Below, in pieces: positions 33,247 through 44,730 of a stretch of 64,000 bases of DNA. The translations under genes and the position numbers were made by a program. Every line of letters begins with the position of its first letter. Position 1 is the first letter of the stretch. The notes beneath the pieces were generated by a model, which was not told where the DNA came from, made no database searches, and saw nothing but the letters and a program-made list of their open reading frames with translations. Origin of the DNA: Diphasiastrum complanatum (taxonomy: Eukaryota > Streptophyta > Lycopodiopsida > Lycopodiales > Lycopodiaceae); the NCBI GenBank assembly GCA_029204225.1, contig CM055098.1, forward strand, positions 49,414,277 to 49,478,276. The letters are read 5' to 3'.

Positions 33247-34935
33247 CTAGCTTGGTTCAATCATTGCTTTACTAATCACTCCAAGTGATGATCTGAACTT
33301 CATAAAAGGTGTCTTTTGAAGTGGTTTAGTAAGTAGATCAGCTACACATTCATTGCTTGGAACATGCTCCAAAGCAATCTCCTTGGCTTGCACCATTTCT
33401 CTCACAAAGTGATGGCATATCTCAATGTGCTTAGATCTTGCATGGAAGATTGGGTTAGATGCAAGGTGTTGGGTTGATATATTGTCATTGTAGATGATTG
33501 GTGCCTCCTCTGAATCCATGATCTTTAGCTCCACCAATAATCTCTTGATCCAAAGTACCTCCTTTGTAGTGGTTGTCAAAGCTTTGTACTCGGCCTCGGT
33601 TGAAGATAGAGATATAGTTTCTTGCTTTTTTGAAAGCCATGAAACCACACCTTCTCCTATGAAAGTTACATAGGCACTTGTTGATTTCCTATCCCTCTTG
33701 TCCCCTGCAAAATCTGAATAACTAAATGCATGAGGGTAAATCACATCTCCTCTATATAGAATCCCAAAATCCAATGTACCTGAGATGTATCTTAGAATCC
33801 TCTTAGCCTTTTTCCAATGGATATTCAATGGCTTTTGCATGGATTGGCTCAACCTACATACACTAAAGCTAAGATCTGGTCTAGTTATAGTGATCCACAT
33901 TAAGGAACCTATAAGCTACCTAAACAAAGTGATGTCCATGAAGGATCTTTCATCATCTTCATTTGGCACTTTTACATCTTGCTCCATTGGTGTGTCAACA
34001 CTTTTGCATACTTCCATCTTAAACTTCTTCAAAAGACTTTGAGCATAGTTTACTTGACTTATAAAGATAAAATCAGACCCTCTAAGTACTTCTATGCCTA
34101 AGATGAAGTGAAGACACCCTAGATCTACCATCTTGAACTCTAAGGATAGATCTATCTTGATTTTTTCAATACCATCAACACTATTTCCACTAATGATGAT
34201 GTCATCTACATAAATGAGTAAAAGTACAATACCAACATCATCAAACTTAATGTAAAGAGTGGGATCATATTCACTTTGAACAAAAGAAAGTGAAATAAGA
34301 TAGCAATGTAGTCTTGAATTCCAAGATCTCGAGGCTTGCTTCAAGCCATAGATGCTTCTTTGGAGATGGCATACTTTGTTCTCCATTCCATGCTTGATGA
34401 ACCCTTGTGGCTGCTCCATATAGATATCTTCTTCCAAAAAACCATTCAAGAAAGCATTAGAGACATCCATTTGACATAGAATCCATCCAAAATGTGATGC
34501 AAGTGCAATGATTAGTCTTATTGTGACCATCTTGGCCACAGGTGCAAAAGTTTCCTCATAGTCTATCCCTCTCTCTTGAGCATAACCTTTTGCAACTAAT
34601 CTTGCTTTATGTTTGTCAACACTCCCATTTGCATTCAACTTAAGCTTGAAGACCCACTTGCATCCTATTACATTCCTTTGAGGTTTCTCAACAAGCAACC
34701 AAGTTTCATTCTCAATCAAGGCATCATACTCATCCAACATAGCTTTATACCATTCTTTGGAGTTCAATGCATCTTCAACATTAGACGGTTCTTCAAAACT
34801 AGATAAAGCATAAGAAGTGGATGAGATACCCTCAACTTGTTGTCCTTTGCCTTGATATGTGAGCCTTGATGGCTCCACTTTTGCCCTTGAAGATCTCCTT
34901 GGTGTGATAGGTGGGTTTGGTGCTTGCTCCTCCAT
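33247..34935 (-). pseudogene. Copia reverse transcriptase and RNase H
   Basis: This part reads in one frame from about 34935 down to 33247 with one nonsense codon (TAG, 33916..33918). RT starts at 'WYKAMLDEYDALIENETW', with 'GCKWVFKLKLNANG', 'ARLVAKGYAQERGIDYEETF', 'MDVSNAFLNGFLEEDIYMEQ', and the active site 'LLIYVDDIIISG' (about 34190). RNase H has 'SDFAGDKRDRKSTSAYV', 'SLSSTEAEYKAL' and ends 'CVADLLTKPLQ'. It copies the element RNA into DNA in the particle. It is continuous with the integrase part upstream (same frame) except for a TAG at 34945..34947. All catalytic motifs appear intact, so the element probably lost activity by these point changes only. Confidence 0.9.
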
Positions 34936-34944
34936 GAGCTCCTC

Positions 34945-36630
34945 CTAAAAACCAAGATCTTGCTCCTCGGCCATCTTCTTCTTGATTGTTGGAGCACTTG
35001 AGCCTTCTTCAAGCATATGCATATGATGTTCATCAAAGATGACATCCCTTGAAACAAAAAATTTGTTCAAGGATGGGAGATAGACTTTGTAGCCCTTGCT
35101 TGAGCTTGCATATCCAAGCATGATCCCTCTTGTGGAAGATGGATCCTCCTTGGTTCTTGTTTCCAATGGCACATGCACATAACATATACACCCAAAAACT
35201 TTCAAGTGATTAAGGTTGGGTTTCTTTCCATACAACATCTCATAAGGAGTTTTGCCTTCAATGGCTTTGCAAGACACCCTATTCATCAAGTAGTTTGCAC
35301 ATACAAGAGACTCACCCCAAAAGGATTTGGGCAAACAAGCTTCTAATCTTAAAGCCTTAGAACATTCACATAATGTTCTATTCCTTCTTTCAGCAACTCC
35401 ATTTTGTTGAGGAGTGTAAGGACAAGAAGTCTCTTTCTTGATCCCTTCCTCCTCACAAAAGGCCTTGAACTCATTGGAGATGAATTCTCCACCATTGTCA
35501 CTTCTAAGAATCTTGATGCTATGATTATGATGCTTTTCCACAAACAACTTGAACTTTACAAAAGTATCAAATACTTGAGACTTGAAGGAAAGTAAGAACA
35601 CCCAACAATATCTTGAGTAGTCATCAATGAAGGTTAAAAACATGGATGAACCTCCATTAGATTTGGTGCTAGCAATGTGCACATCGGAGTGTATGAGTTC
35701 AAGAGGATGAGATGACTTTGTGATGGAGTTAGGAAACACCTTCTTATGTGCCTTGGATAAGACAGAAGCTTCACAAACCTTGTCTTTGCTCTTCTCGGCC
35801 AACATGACAACATTAGTATCCACAAATGCATCCAACTTATAAAGTTTGCCAAGTCTAGTGCCCTTAGCCACTATCTTACCCTTCTTCTTGATGAAACATT
35901 CATTTGAAGCAAAGTCAATATTGAAACCATTGTCTACCATTTGGCCAACACTTAGTAGATTCTTTGTTATTGTAGAAATGTACAAAACACCTTCTATGTT
36001 GATCTTTTTGGAAGATCCTAAGCAAAGGGGAATGCTACCAACTCCTTCAATCTTACAAGCTTCATCATTTGCTGTATAGATAGACTTTATAGGTCCATCA
36101 TAAGATAAGAGAGAAGAGAAAAACTCCCTTTTACTAGTCATGTGTGAACTAGCACCCGAGTCAATCCACCAAGGATCTTCTCCTTTGAAGCTTGTTGAAG
36201 AAAATATGGACATCATGAGAGAGTCCTCATGTGAACTCTCCTCCTCCTCCTCTTTGCTCATGTTGGCTTGGCTTTGATCTTGCTTCCTCTTGAAGCATTC
36301 CGAGGCATAATGCCCCATCTTGCTACAATAGTAGCACTTCACCTTTGATTTGTCCTTCTTGACTTTGGTGGTTGATGGAGATGCCTTTGAGGGTCCTTCT
36401 TGATCCTCAAGCTTTGTATACTTCTTGAATGTTGATCCTTTTCCTTTGGACTTGCCTTTGCCTTTGGTGAAGAGAGCTTGGTCATCTCCACCTTGGATGG
36501 AAAGCCCATCCATCCTCTCTTGCATTTGGCTCCTTCTTGATTCCTCGGCCATGAGTGTGCCTTGGAGTTCTTCAAGTATGGGTAGCTTACCCATAATTGC
36601 ATATCCCTGAACCAAATCGTCAAAATTCAA
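34945..36630 (-). pseudogene. Copia gag end, protease and integrase
   Basis: An open frame of 561 codons starts just after the gag frameshift. In order: gag C-terminal region 'GKLPILEELQGTLMAEE'; zinc knuckle 'CYYCSKMGHYASEC' (about 36330); protease 'DPWWIDSGASSHMT' (about 36170); pre-integrase linker; integrase with 'HPLELIHSDVH', 'FLTFIDDYSRYCWVF', 'LRSDNGGEFISNEF', 'NGVAERRNRTLCE' and 'SFWGESLVCANYLMNRV'. The Asp, Asp and Glu of the integrase core are present. The frame ends at a TAG (34945..34947) inside the linker to RT; the next codons continue in the same frame. It cuts the polyprotein and inserts the element DNA in the nucleus. Confidence 0.92.
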
Positions 36631-37099
36631 AGCTTAGTCCATTCAATATGAGTTGAACATCTTCATCCTTGATAGGATCACCTATGAAGGCTAGCTCTTT
36701 GTTCGATTCCTTTACTCTTAGGACAAAAGTATGTGCACTCTCTCCTTTCTTTTGATAGCTTCTATAGATTTGATTCTTCAAAGCTAACATTCTAGTTTGG
36801 TTCTTGGATTCATAGACCTTTTGCAAAGTCTCCCAAGCATCTTGAGCTGAAGTGCAATCTCCTACCTCTCTTAAGAGTTCATTTGCAACATTCATTTTTA
36901 TGCAATGTAGTGCAACATTGCACCTCTTGATGTATTTGGCTTTTTCTTGAGGATGAATAGGTTCACCCTCATTACCATTTACAATTTCCATCAGATCTTG
37001 CATGATCATGATGGATTCCATTCTAACTTTCCATATGGAATAGTTAGTTTTGTTGAGCCTTTCATTAGTATCCAAAAGATATGCATTTATAGATGCCAT
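36620..37099 (-). pseudogene. Copia gag N-terminal part
   Basis: ATG at 37099 opens 'LLDTNERLNKTNYSIWKVRM', the usual copia gag start. The gag core follows, with 'TSAQDAWETLQKVYESKNQT' and 'VLRVKESNKELAF'. The frame ends at TGA (36620) after 'NGLSFEF'. One extra T in a TTTT run at about 36625 explains it, because the shifted frame continues with 'DDLVQGYAIMGKLP'. Similar gags lie at 42666 and 45695-46108. Gag forms the particle shell around the element RNA in the cytoplasm. Confidence 0.9.
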
Positions 37100-37893
37100 C
37101 TAGTCTCCTAATCAAGGACTTGACACAAATGAAGGTTACTTCTATTGATTTGATTGAAGGTCTACCTTATCCCACTTCTTAGGGACCTGAAAAGATCAGT
37201 AATAGACTTCCTATAAAGATCTAAGGATGATCTCTAACAAAATCAAATCATAGAATACTAGAAACAATGCACTTGCTTGATTGAAGTAGACAATACTAGT
37301 AGAATTGCTCCTCTTTCTATAAAGAACATTAAAGCTTCCAAATGATCTGATCAAGAGTGAATTTCAGCAACCTAATATACTTCCAAAATCACTTGTAAAA
37401 GATCTAAATGGAACTTAATGAGGATGCAACACAATCTACTATCCAATCACAAGCAAAAAATGATCAAAATTGATGAAAAATTCTAATTTGCTGCATAAGT
37501 CAAGCAATGGTTAGACTGAACCTAAATCACTTTAGGAGGTGTCTACTACACCTTAGAACAGCCTTTAAGAGTCCCCAAAACTCTGATCTTCCCTCTCCTT
37601 GAATGCTAGAAAGCCTCCTCTATGAAATCACCTCCAAATCTCGCTTAGAAATCAATGCTTGGAGCAAGCAAAACTTGCTATCTTGGTAATGTGAATTGAA
37701 TTCAACTTTGCCTCTAATTTTAGACACCTAAACACCTGAAAATGAAGTCACACAACACCAATCTCCAATGTGTTTGACTCACTTTGAGTTCTAGAATCAC
37801 TACTAGATGCTAAGATCCAATCTACACAAGATTTAGATCAAAAATTTGATCAAATTGAATGAAAACCAAGGATTTAGCTCATTTCAGTCTTTA
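37100..37893 (-). other. Copia 5' leader
   Basis: The untranslated DNA between the primer site and the gag ATG is about 790 bases, long for a copia. No open gene is seen. Confidence 0.7.
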
Positions 37894-37906
37894 GGCTCTG
37901 ATACCA
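37894..37906 (-). promoter_or_regulatory. Primer binding site, initiator tRNA-Met
   Basis: On the - strand TGGTATCAGAGCC starts directly at the LTR end. Confidence 0.95.
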
Positions 37907-38588
37907 TGTAAAAATTACAGCAAATAAGGATCCTAAAACACTTGAAATGATGAGGAAAACAATAGATTATGATTTCATAAGATTAGCACAAGTTGAACCA
38001 TCAAAATCCATCAAAAATCTATGCTTGAACCTCACTAAAAGGCCCAAATCCTTGAAGAAGGCTTCACACGTGTGAAAATACGGCCTCCCACAGTCTGAGT
38101 ACTGTACACCAGACCTACATTCAATCCTATAATCATTAGTAATCACAAGTACTCAAACAATTATGAACATAGAGAGCAATTGCACCATTATGAGAGAAAA
38201 AACATGAAATTGCTTGATTGATTTTGGTGAGATATCATCACCTATATATACATGATCCATCACGGTTTTGGGCAGGTATGAGTAGCCCTAAACCTATCCC
38301 TAATGCTAATTTTGGTGGATCTTTCATCCCTACCAAGTTAGGGTTGGAATCTTGGAGATCCCTCAACAATGCAAAAATTACCAAAAATAGCTCCTATTTT
38401 TTCTCCCTTGTATCTAAGCATAATTTGGACTCATTCCAAAGGTTCTAACACTTAGGTCTACTTGAGAACATCCTTATGAATGGAATCCTATGCTATTTGG
38501 CACGTGTGACAAGCCACATCATGACCATCTAACTATTTACAAGTCATATGACCAAAACTAGTCAAGCTAGAATTGTGATTTTTTAACA
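37907..38588 (-). repeat. Copia 5' LTR
   Basis: This is the same 682 bases as 32554..33235 with about nine substitutions seen by eye. Followed by the GATTT duplication. Confidence 0.95.
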
Positions 38589-38596
38589 GATTTTAG

Positions 38597-38840
38597 GTGT
38601 GGGCCCTTGTTGATAATAAATGGAAAACTTTTCAAATAAAAGGCCAACCTGCTCAGGGTGCCTGAAAGTCAAAGAAAAAGTTGTGAGTACTCAAACTCTG
38701 AAGCCAATCCCTACAGAAATGGGAATATCAGAGTGGAAGAATATGCAAGGGATTAGTTCTTCAAAGCTAATAATAAGTATTCTTTCTAGACTTGCCGATG
38801 GTAAACTTTCTCTGGCAGAAATGGAGAAAAAATTTCAAAG
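38597..38840 (+). pseudogene. ParB-like gene, middle exon after the copia insertion
   Basis: Removing the copia restores a T-rich tract and the 3' splice site 'TTTGATTTTAG' before 38597. The exon opens 'VWALVDNKWKTFQIKGQP'. One frameshift near 38655 moves the reading to 'KVKEKVVSTQTLKPIP', 'MGISEWKNMQGISSSKLI', 'ILSRLADGKLSLAEMEKKFQ'. It ends AG|GTAATAG at 38840. The composition (charged, helical 'W..MQG....K.I..L...ADG.LSL.EM') looks like a conserved C-terminal domain of the same protein. The splice phase (two bases) fits the next exon. Confidence 0.5.
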
Positions 38841-38942
38841 GTAATAGTCATAATCTAAATATTTATTTTCATGTTACCTTTTTTAATAAAGTGATTTTCA
38901 TGATTTTGTTGGATTTTTAACAATTATACTTTTTAAATGCAG

Positions 38943-39120
38943 GCATAAACTATTTATGAAAGTTCAAGAAGCCCTTGTGACAGGGTTAAATTGTCAAGAT
39001 TTCGAAGAGTGCCAAAGGCTTTATCCTCAGAGTAGCCGAAATGAATCTTTGAGTCCATTTTTAATTTTGTTTAGAGACATGGTATTTATTTCACCCATGC
39101 TTAGCATAGGTGCTTGTTAA
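38943..39120 (+). pseudogene. ParB-like gene, last recognisable exon
   Basis: After TTTTAAATGCAG the reading continues in phase as 'RHKLFMKVQEALVTGLNCQD', 'FEECQRLYPQSSRNESLSPF', 'LILFRDM'. It either ends at a donor ACATG|GTATTT (about 39080) or runs to the TAA at 39118. No further exon is found before the microsatellite at 39341, so the gene is cut off here. Confidence 0.45.
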
Positions 39121-39335
39121 TTGTTTCTTTTTTATATTTCATGTCTCCTATGCCAAGCATAGTTTTTTTTTTATTTAATTATTTCTTTTTGATACTTTAA
39201 GTCGGGTGTGCAGCTATACATCCTATTTTGACATACTTTTTTATTGTAAGTTTTTTTTGTGTACGGGGAGGGTGCATCTTGTCATATATATCTCCCATAT
39301 ATATATATACAAAAGATTTTTCTCTCCCCCATTAA

Positions 39336-39496
<161 letters not shown>

Positions 39497-39501
39497 TTAT
39501 A

Positions 39502-40465
39502 TGCTAAGGGCCAACAACTAAGGACCAAAGATTAAGGATCAAGGGTAAAGGGACAAGCCAAGGGCTAAGGGTTAAGGTCCAAGGGAGAAGGGTTAGGGCT
39601 AATGACCAAAGGCTAAGGAACAAGGGCCAAGGACCAACGGCTAAGGATGAAGGGCGAATGGCCAATGGCGAAGGACAAACAACCAAAGGCTAAGGGCCAA
39701 GGGAGAAGGGTTTAGGATTTAGGGCTAGGATTAAAGGATTTAGGATTTAGGGTTTAGGATTTAAGGCTAAGGGTTTAGGGTTTACAGCTAAGGGCCAAGG
39801 GTTTAGGGTTTAGGACTTAGGGTTTAGGATTTAGGATTTAGGGTTTAGGGCTAAGGGCATAGGGTTTAGGGTATAGGGCTTAGGGTATAGGGCTTAGGGT
39901 ATAGGGCTTCGGTCTTAGGGTTAAGATTTAGTGTTTAGGGTTTAGGACCAAGGACCAAGGGCTAAGGATGAAGGGCAAATGGCCAATGGCGAAGGACAAA
40001 TGACCAAAGGCTAAGGGCCAAGTGAGAAGGATTTAGGGTTTAGGGATAAGGTTTAAGGATTTAGGATTTAGGGCCAAGGGCTTAGGGTTTATGATTTAGG
40101 GCTTAGGGTTTACAGTTAAGGGCCAAGGGTTTAGGATTTAGAGTTTAAGATTTAGGGCTTAGGGCTTAGGGTTTAGAATTTAGGATTTAGGATTTAGGGC
40201 TAAGGGCTTAGTGTTTAGTGTTTAGTGTTTAGGATTTAGGGTTTAGGGTCTAGGGTCTAGGACTTAGGGTTTAGTGTATAGGACTTAGGGCTTAGTGTAT
40301 AGGATTTAGGGCTTAGGGTTAAGGCTTTAGTGTTTAGGATTTAGGGTTAAGAGCCAAGGGTTTAGGGTTTAGGGTTTACTGTTTAGGGTTAAGGACCAAG
40401 GGTTTAGAGTTTCGAGTTTAGGATGTAGATTTTAGAGCTTAGAGATTAGGGTTTAGACTTTAGAA
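39502..40465. repeat. Degenerate telomere-like array 1 with higher-order repeat
   Basis: Hundreds of bases of variants of TTTAGGG, the plant telomere unit (TTTAGGG, TTTAGGA, CTTAGGG), alternate with blocks of an AAGGGCCAAGGGCTAAGGG type. A block containing CTAAGGATGAAGGGC..ATGGCCAATGGCGAAGGACAAA occurs at about 39638 and again at about 39962, so a unit of about 325 bases is itself repeated. Confidence 0.85.
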
Positions 40466-40939
40466 TATATCTTGGCTAATGCACATGCTCTCCATCCACC
40501 AACTCCCAAGTAGACTGAGTGAATGAAAAGAGAGAAACCCCACCACTATATAGACAAAGCACAGTGGGTCCCATCAAGAATGGTCCTGCCGGCGACACGT
40601 GACCACCTAGGATGGTGATGTGTGGCACCCAAACGTGTCGATAATGCCAGACCTGCGTTATGCCCCTTGCGAGGCCGTCAGTGACCGTTATGATACACAA
40701 CATTCTATCATCTTGAAGGGTTCTTCATGATGATGCAACTGAGTATTAACATTTGTTCATGGATTATGTACCTCAGATGTAGTTTTAGTGGCTTCTAATT
40801 TCTCTTCTTCTTGCAATTGTTTAATCCATTGCTTCATGTTTTAATATTATTTCTTTCTGAGTTGAGATTCAGATACACCCCTGATGTACTAGGTATATCA
40901 GTAGATGGCACCGATTCAGCAGGTGCTGGATCAACTAGA
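40466..40939. other. Unassigned
   Basis: No motif is seen in the first 400 bases; GGTCCTGCCGGCGACACGTGACC-like GC-rich text at about 40585 stands out from the AT-rich surroundings. A weak gag-like reading on the - strand starts near 40940. Confidence 0.35.
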
Positions 40940-41304
40940 ACTTCTTTCTGCTTCTAAGCTTTGGTAACAACCATCAATGATACACTTGGTTTAGTAGGCC
41001 GAGGTGCTGGTCTTTGTTGGATTGTAATCATATTCAATGGAGCAATTATTGATGGTGGTTTTGGTCTTGTTGGACAATCCTTATAACAATGTCCATAACC
41101 ACATTCCCGATAGAATGGGATAAACTTTCCTTTGTTAGGACATTCTGCAACTCTATGATTTTCGCCACATGCAAAACATCCAAGTGGTGCTCTAGTCCAT
41201 TCGTAGCTTGTTGTTGTTGTGCAACAACATAGATAGCATATTGTTCTGAAGGACCAATATCCTGATTAGTATTGTAATTCCATTGCTCATTACGAACTGA
41301 AGAG
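40940..41304 (-). pseudogene. Tat-like gypsy gag fragment with zinc knuckle
   Basis: On the - strand: 'EQWNYNTNQDIGPSEQYAIY', a Gln run, then (frame change) 'APLGCFACGENHRVAECPNK', a C-x2-C-x4-H-x4-C knuckle, and a second Cys group 'ECGYGHCYKDCP'. The first part matches 3660-3789. It therefore shows how the interrupted gag at 3789 should continue. It ends exactly at the copia LTR start (41305). Confidence 0.75.
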
Positions 41305-41909
41305 TGTCAAAATATTGAAAAATCTATGTAATGTTGTGAGTATGGGTCCTAAAAATGCCAAAGATAAATTGATCTCTTTTGGCTTAGTAAAGACCCATCT
41401 TAGAATAAAATATTCAAGGTAGGTAGAAGTAGAAACTCGAGCTACCATAGGAATCGCCATTTGTACTTTACATGCCACATTTAATGCATGAAAAGACTAT
41501 GTGGCACAATTAGACATAGTGAGGTGGCTTGGATAAGTCTAGATAGCTTGAGAGGTGGATCCACAACTCCAATTCAACTCAAAGTAGGAGAAGAGTCCAT
41601 GGATCTACATATATGTGATGTACTCTCAATGAGAAAATGATGAATTTTGTGTGTAATGCAAATTTGGAGACAAGCTCTTTGTGCCCTCTCTCTCTCCACG
41701 AGTTTTGTACTTTCTATTTTCTCTCTCTAGCCGAGTAGAGGCATTTATGATGCTTTGTCTTATGTTTTGTTGACAGATCTTGCTTGTAACACAATAATAT
41801 TGCTTGCATGATCAACTTTCCTATTGACAACCAATGCTAGTATGATCTTTATGGTGTTATGGAGATAAAAAATACATGTGTAGGGCATCCCACACATGTG
41901 AATTCAGCA
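41305..41909 (+). repeat. Copia 5' LTR
   Basis: The segment runs from TGTCAAAATATTG to GTGAATTCAGCA and is directly followed by a primer site. It contains CACACATGTGA words near its end, typical of the other copia LTRs in the window. Confidence 0.75.
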
Positions 41910-41922
41910 TGGTATCAGAGCC
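41910..41922 (+). promoter_or_regulatory. Primer binding site, initiator tRNA-Met
   Basis: TGGTATCAGAGCC, an exact match to the copia standard, directly after the LTR. Confidence 0.9.
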
Positions 41923-42665
41923 TACCTAAGTTTTACAAGCGAATCTAATCAAAAAGTTTGCAAATCTGATTAGATTTCAAGCTAGGAATTGTCTAGATTC
42001 TACCTTTTAGCTAGTTTGCAGTTTTCTTGTGATTCTGAATTTCAAACCACATTGAATGGGCCAGATCAGGTACTGTACAAAATTTTAGGTGCTGGCACGT
42101 GTGAAGTCCACCCATTTTCAGATTGGTGGTTCTCTCTCACCTCAAATCCAAATTTCAAGCAAATTAGCCCACTAGAAAGCTAGAAATGTGTTGAATCTGA
42201 TGCAATTTGAATCATGACAGTTCGATAAGCCAATCAGAAGTTATAAGCTTTTGAAGAGTCGTAGGTAGGGCGCCTAGACCTGTGGCAAATCGTGTGTACA
42301 TGTCATTTATTGCTTGAATGATCACAAAAATCATCCAGAAGCTACACAATCTCATCTATATGTGATTTAGACAAAACTTATAGGTTCTAGGCAAATTGTT
42401 TCATACAAATAGATTGTATTTGATTCAATTTGACATTTTTGGAATATTTCACACGTGTGAAATTCAGAGAACCATAACTTTTGCCATACTTCATCTTTTT
42501 TTATGATTCAAATCTTGTTTTAGAGAGATTGTCAAGTTAGTGAGATCTATCTCACAGTTTTTTGCTAAGTCTTACAAAGGATTTGGTTCTGTACCCTTGA
42601 TTGGTTCCTATAGTGAGAAGAAAAGCAATTCTTTCATCCATCTTTTTTTATTTCCATCATTCTTT

Positions 42666-42780
42666 ATGACTTCAATGAGTGTCTTTCTATTAGAAGCAAG
42701 TGAAAGATTGTCAACCTCCAATTACTCAATTTGGAAGATTAGAATGGAATCTGTCTTAATACTACAAGAGGTCAGCGTGA
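42666..42780 (+). pseudogene. Copia gag start, truncated
   Basis: ATG at 42666 opens 'MSVFLLEASERLSTSNYSIW' and 'RMESVLILQE', nearly identical to the start of the - strand gag at 46108. After about 36 residues the reading leaves the family, and the telomere-like array starts at about 42812. The 740-base leader before it (41923-42665) has no open gene. Confidence 0.8.
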
Positions 42781-42811
42781 CAAGGGCAGGAATGTGGAAT
42801 GAGAGAGTTTA

Positions 42812-43530
42812 GATTTAGGTTTAAGTTTTTTTTATTCAGATTTTAGGTTTAGGGTTGCCAAAATTGTATTTAGGGCTACAACTATAGTCAAGGCTACAAC
42901 TGAAATTAGGTTTAGAGTTTCAAGAAAAGTTATGGTTTAGGGTTGAGGGTTGAGGGTTTAGGGTTTAGGATTTAGGATTTAGGATGTAGGGTTTATGGTT
43001 TTGGATTTCGAGTATAGGATTTAGGGTTTAGTGTTAAATGCTTAGGGTTAAGGGCCAATGGTTTAGGGTTTAGAGTTTAGGATTAAGATTTTAGGGTTTA
43101 GAATGTAGGGTTTAGGGTTTAGAGTTTAGGATTAAGATTTTAGGGTTTAGAATGTAGGGTTTAGGATTTAGGTTTAAAGGCTTAGGGTTTAGGGCTAAGA
43201 GCTTAGGGTTTAGGGTTTAGGGCTTAGGTTTAAAAGCTTAGGGTTAAGGATTTAGGGTTTAGGGCTAAGTGCTTAGGGTTTAGGATCTAGTGTTTAGGAT
43301 TTAGGATTTAGGGCTTAGTGCCAAGGGTTTAGGGTTTAAGGTTAGGGTCAAGGGTTTAGGATTTAGGCTTAAGGGCCAAGGGCTAAGAGTTAAGGTCGAA
43401 GGACCAAGGATCAAGGGTTTAGCATTTAGGATTTAGGGCTAAGGCCAAGGGTTAAAGGTTAAGGGCGAAGGGCGAAGCACTAAGGGCCAATGGTGTAAGG
43501 CCAAAAGTTAAGGGCTAAGGGCAAAAGATT
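42812..43530. repeat. Degenerate telomere-like array 2
   Basis: TTTAGGG variants (GGTTTAGGGTTTAGGATTTAGG) change toward 43350 into AAGGGCCAAGGGCTAAG-type blocks, the same two unit types as array 1 but in the opposite order along the strand. A short unit containing TTTAGAATGTAGGG and GATTAAGATTTTAGGG is repeated twice at about 43080-43160. Confidence 0.85.
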
Positions 43531-44730
43531 TTATTTTGCTGATTAAGCTTGACATGCTTGGCAGAATCAGTCTAGCTCTCAAATATGGGTCTCGAGAGCT
43601 ATCCCGCTGGGCAGAATAAGCTTGGCTCTTGGACATGGGTCCTAGGAGCTTACTACCTTAGAGAGTGTCACACCTTAGACTCTTAAGAGACTAGGTACAC
43701 TCGAGTCAGCTTTACAACATTGTCCTCTCGTTTGAGAAAGCTGATGTCCTCATCAGGGCTAAACTGGAATCTAAGACACATGGCACGGGCTTGATTCATC
43801 GGCCAGATTTTATTTATAAGCACAAAAGCACGGGCATTATTCACTGGTCTAAAAAGACCAACTTTAAAAGAAGAAAATCTCTTTTGCACTTAGCACAAGA
43901 AAAGTGTAGATTTAGGTCACTTACGTAAAACCTATGTAAATCTGTAATAATAGTTAAGGTACTTAGGCCCCATGGAACTAGAGGGTTGCTTTATTAATAG
44001 AAAGAAAATGTACCTGGAAACTCCTTTGGGCCCGAGATATGTCAGTTTCAGCACGCCATAATGAGTTCCCTTGGACTCTAGATTTGTCATTAGCCACACA
44101 AGTTGAGCTCCTTGAGCTCGAAACGACACTCTAATCTATATTCAATGATGTTTTATTTTTATGAATGTTGTTATGAAATGACAAAATTTTGAAATATATT
44201 AATATAATGACAAGTTCTTAATTATGATACTAACGACAAGATCTTTTTTATAAAAAATTTAAATATTTCTAGAAGTCATATAGTTTTAGATGTTTAAAAT
44301 AATGTTTTTAGAAATAATAATTAGTTTGAATATGTATTTGTGTTTATATTTTTAGACATTAAATTACAGGAATCTTTGTAAATCTATGCAAATTATTATT
44401 TTTAAAAAATAAAAAATTTAAAAAAAATTATTTTTTTGAATTTATATTACATTTAGAGGAAATAATTTTTTTACAGCAAGCTTTTTCCATACCTGGAAGT
44501 TTTAATATTTTGGAATATTTTTTACTAAATAATTTCTCAAATAAGTAGAATAATTTTGTTTTGGTTGATTTTAGTATGTTTGTATGTAATGAATTTGTTT
44601 TAAACTAATTAATTTAAAATTGTGCAAATTTGAATATGTTATCAAAATTTGTATCTTAATTCTTTAGCATGATTACAATTTTTGAGAAAATACGATATTT
44701 TTTCAACATGATAATATATATATATTTATA
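43531..44730. other. Unassigned; very AT-rich from 44150
   Basis: Two related sentences, TTGGCAGAATCAGTCTAGCTC and GGGCAGAATAAGCTTGGCTC, lie about 55 bases apart near 43560-43620, a small tandem repeat. 44150-44700 is nearly pure A/T with short runs. No gene is seen. Confidence 0.4.

Larger units (their letters stand above)
32554..38588 (-). mobile_element. Nearly complete Ty1/copia retrotransposon
   Basis: The element is on the - strand: 5' LTR 37907..38588, primer site 37894..37906, gag 37099 down to about 36620, pol down to 33247, polypurine tract about 33236-33249, 3' LTR 32554..33235, bordered by GATTT duplications. Total length is 6035 bases. Both LTRs are 682 bases and differ at about nine positions that I counted by eye, mostly transitions, so the insertion is fairly recent. 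It carries one frameshift (about 36625) and two nonsense codons (34945 and 33916) and is therefore not autonomous. It sits inside an intron of the ParB-like gene. Confidence 0.95.

Noticed and set aside
39502-40465. True chromosome end
   Set aside because: The TTTAGGG units are highly degenerate and mixed with another unit, and the sequence continues with elements and a host gene exon for 23 kb.
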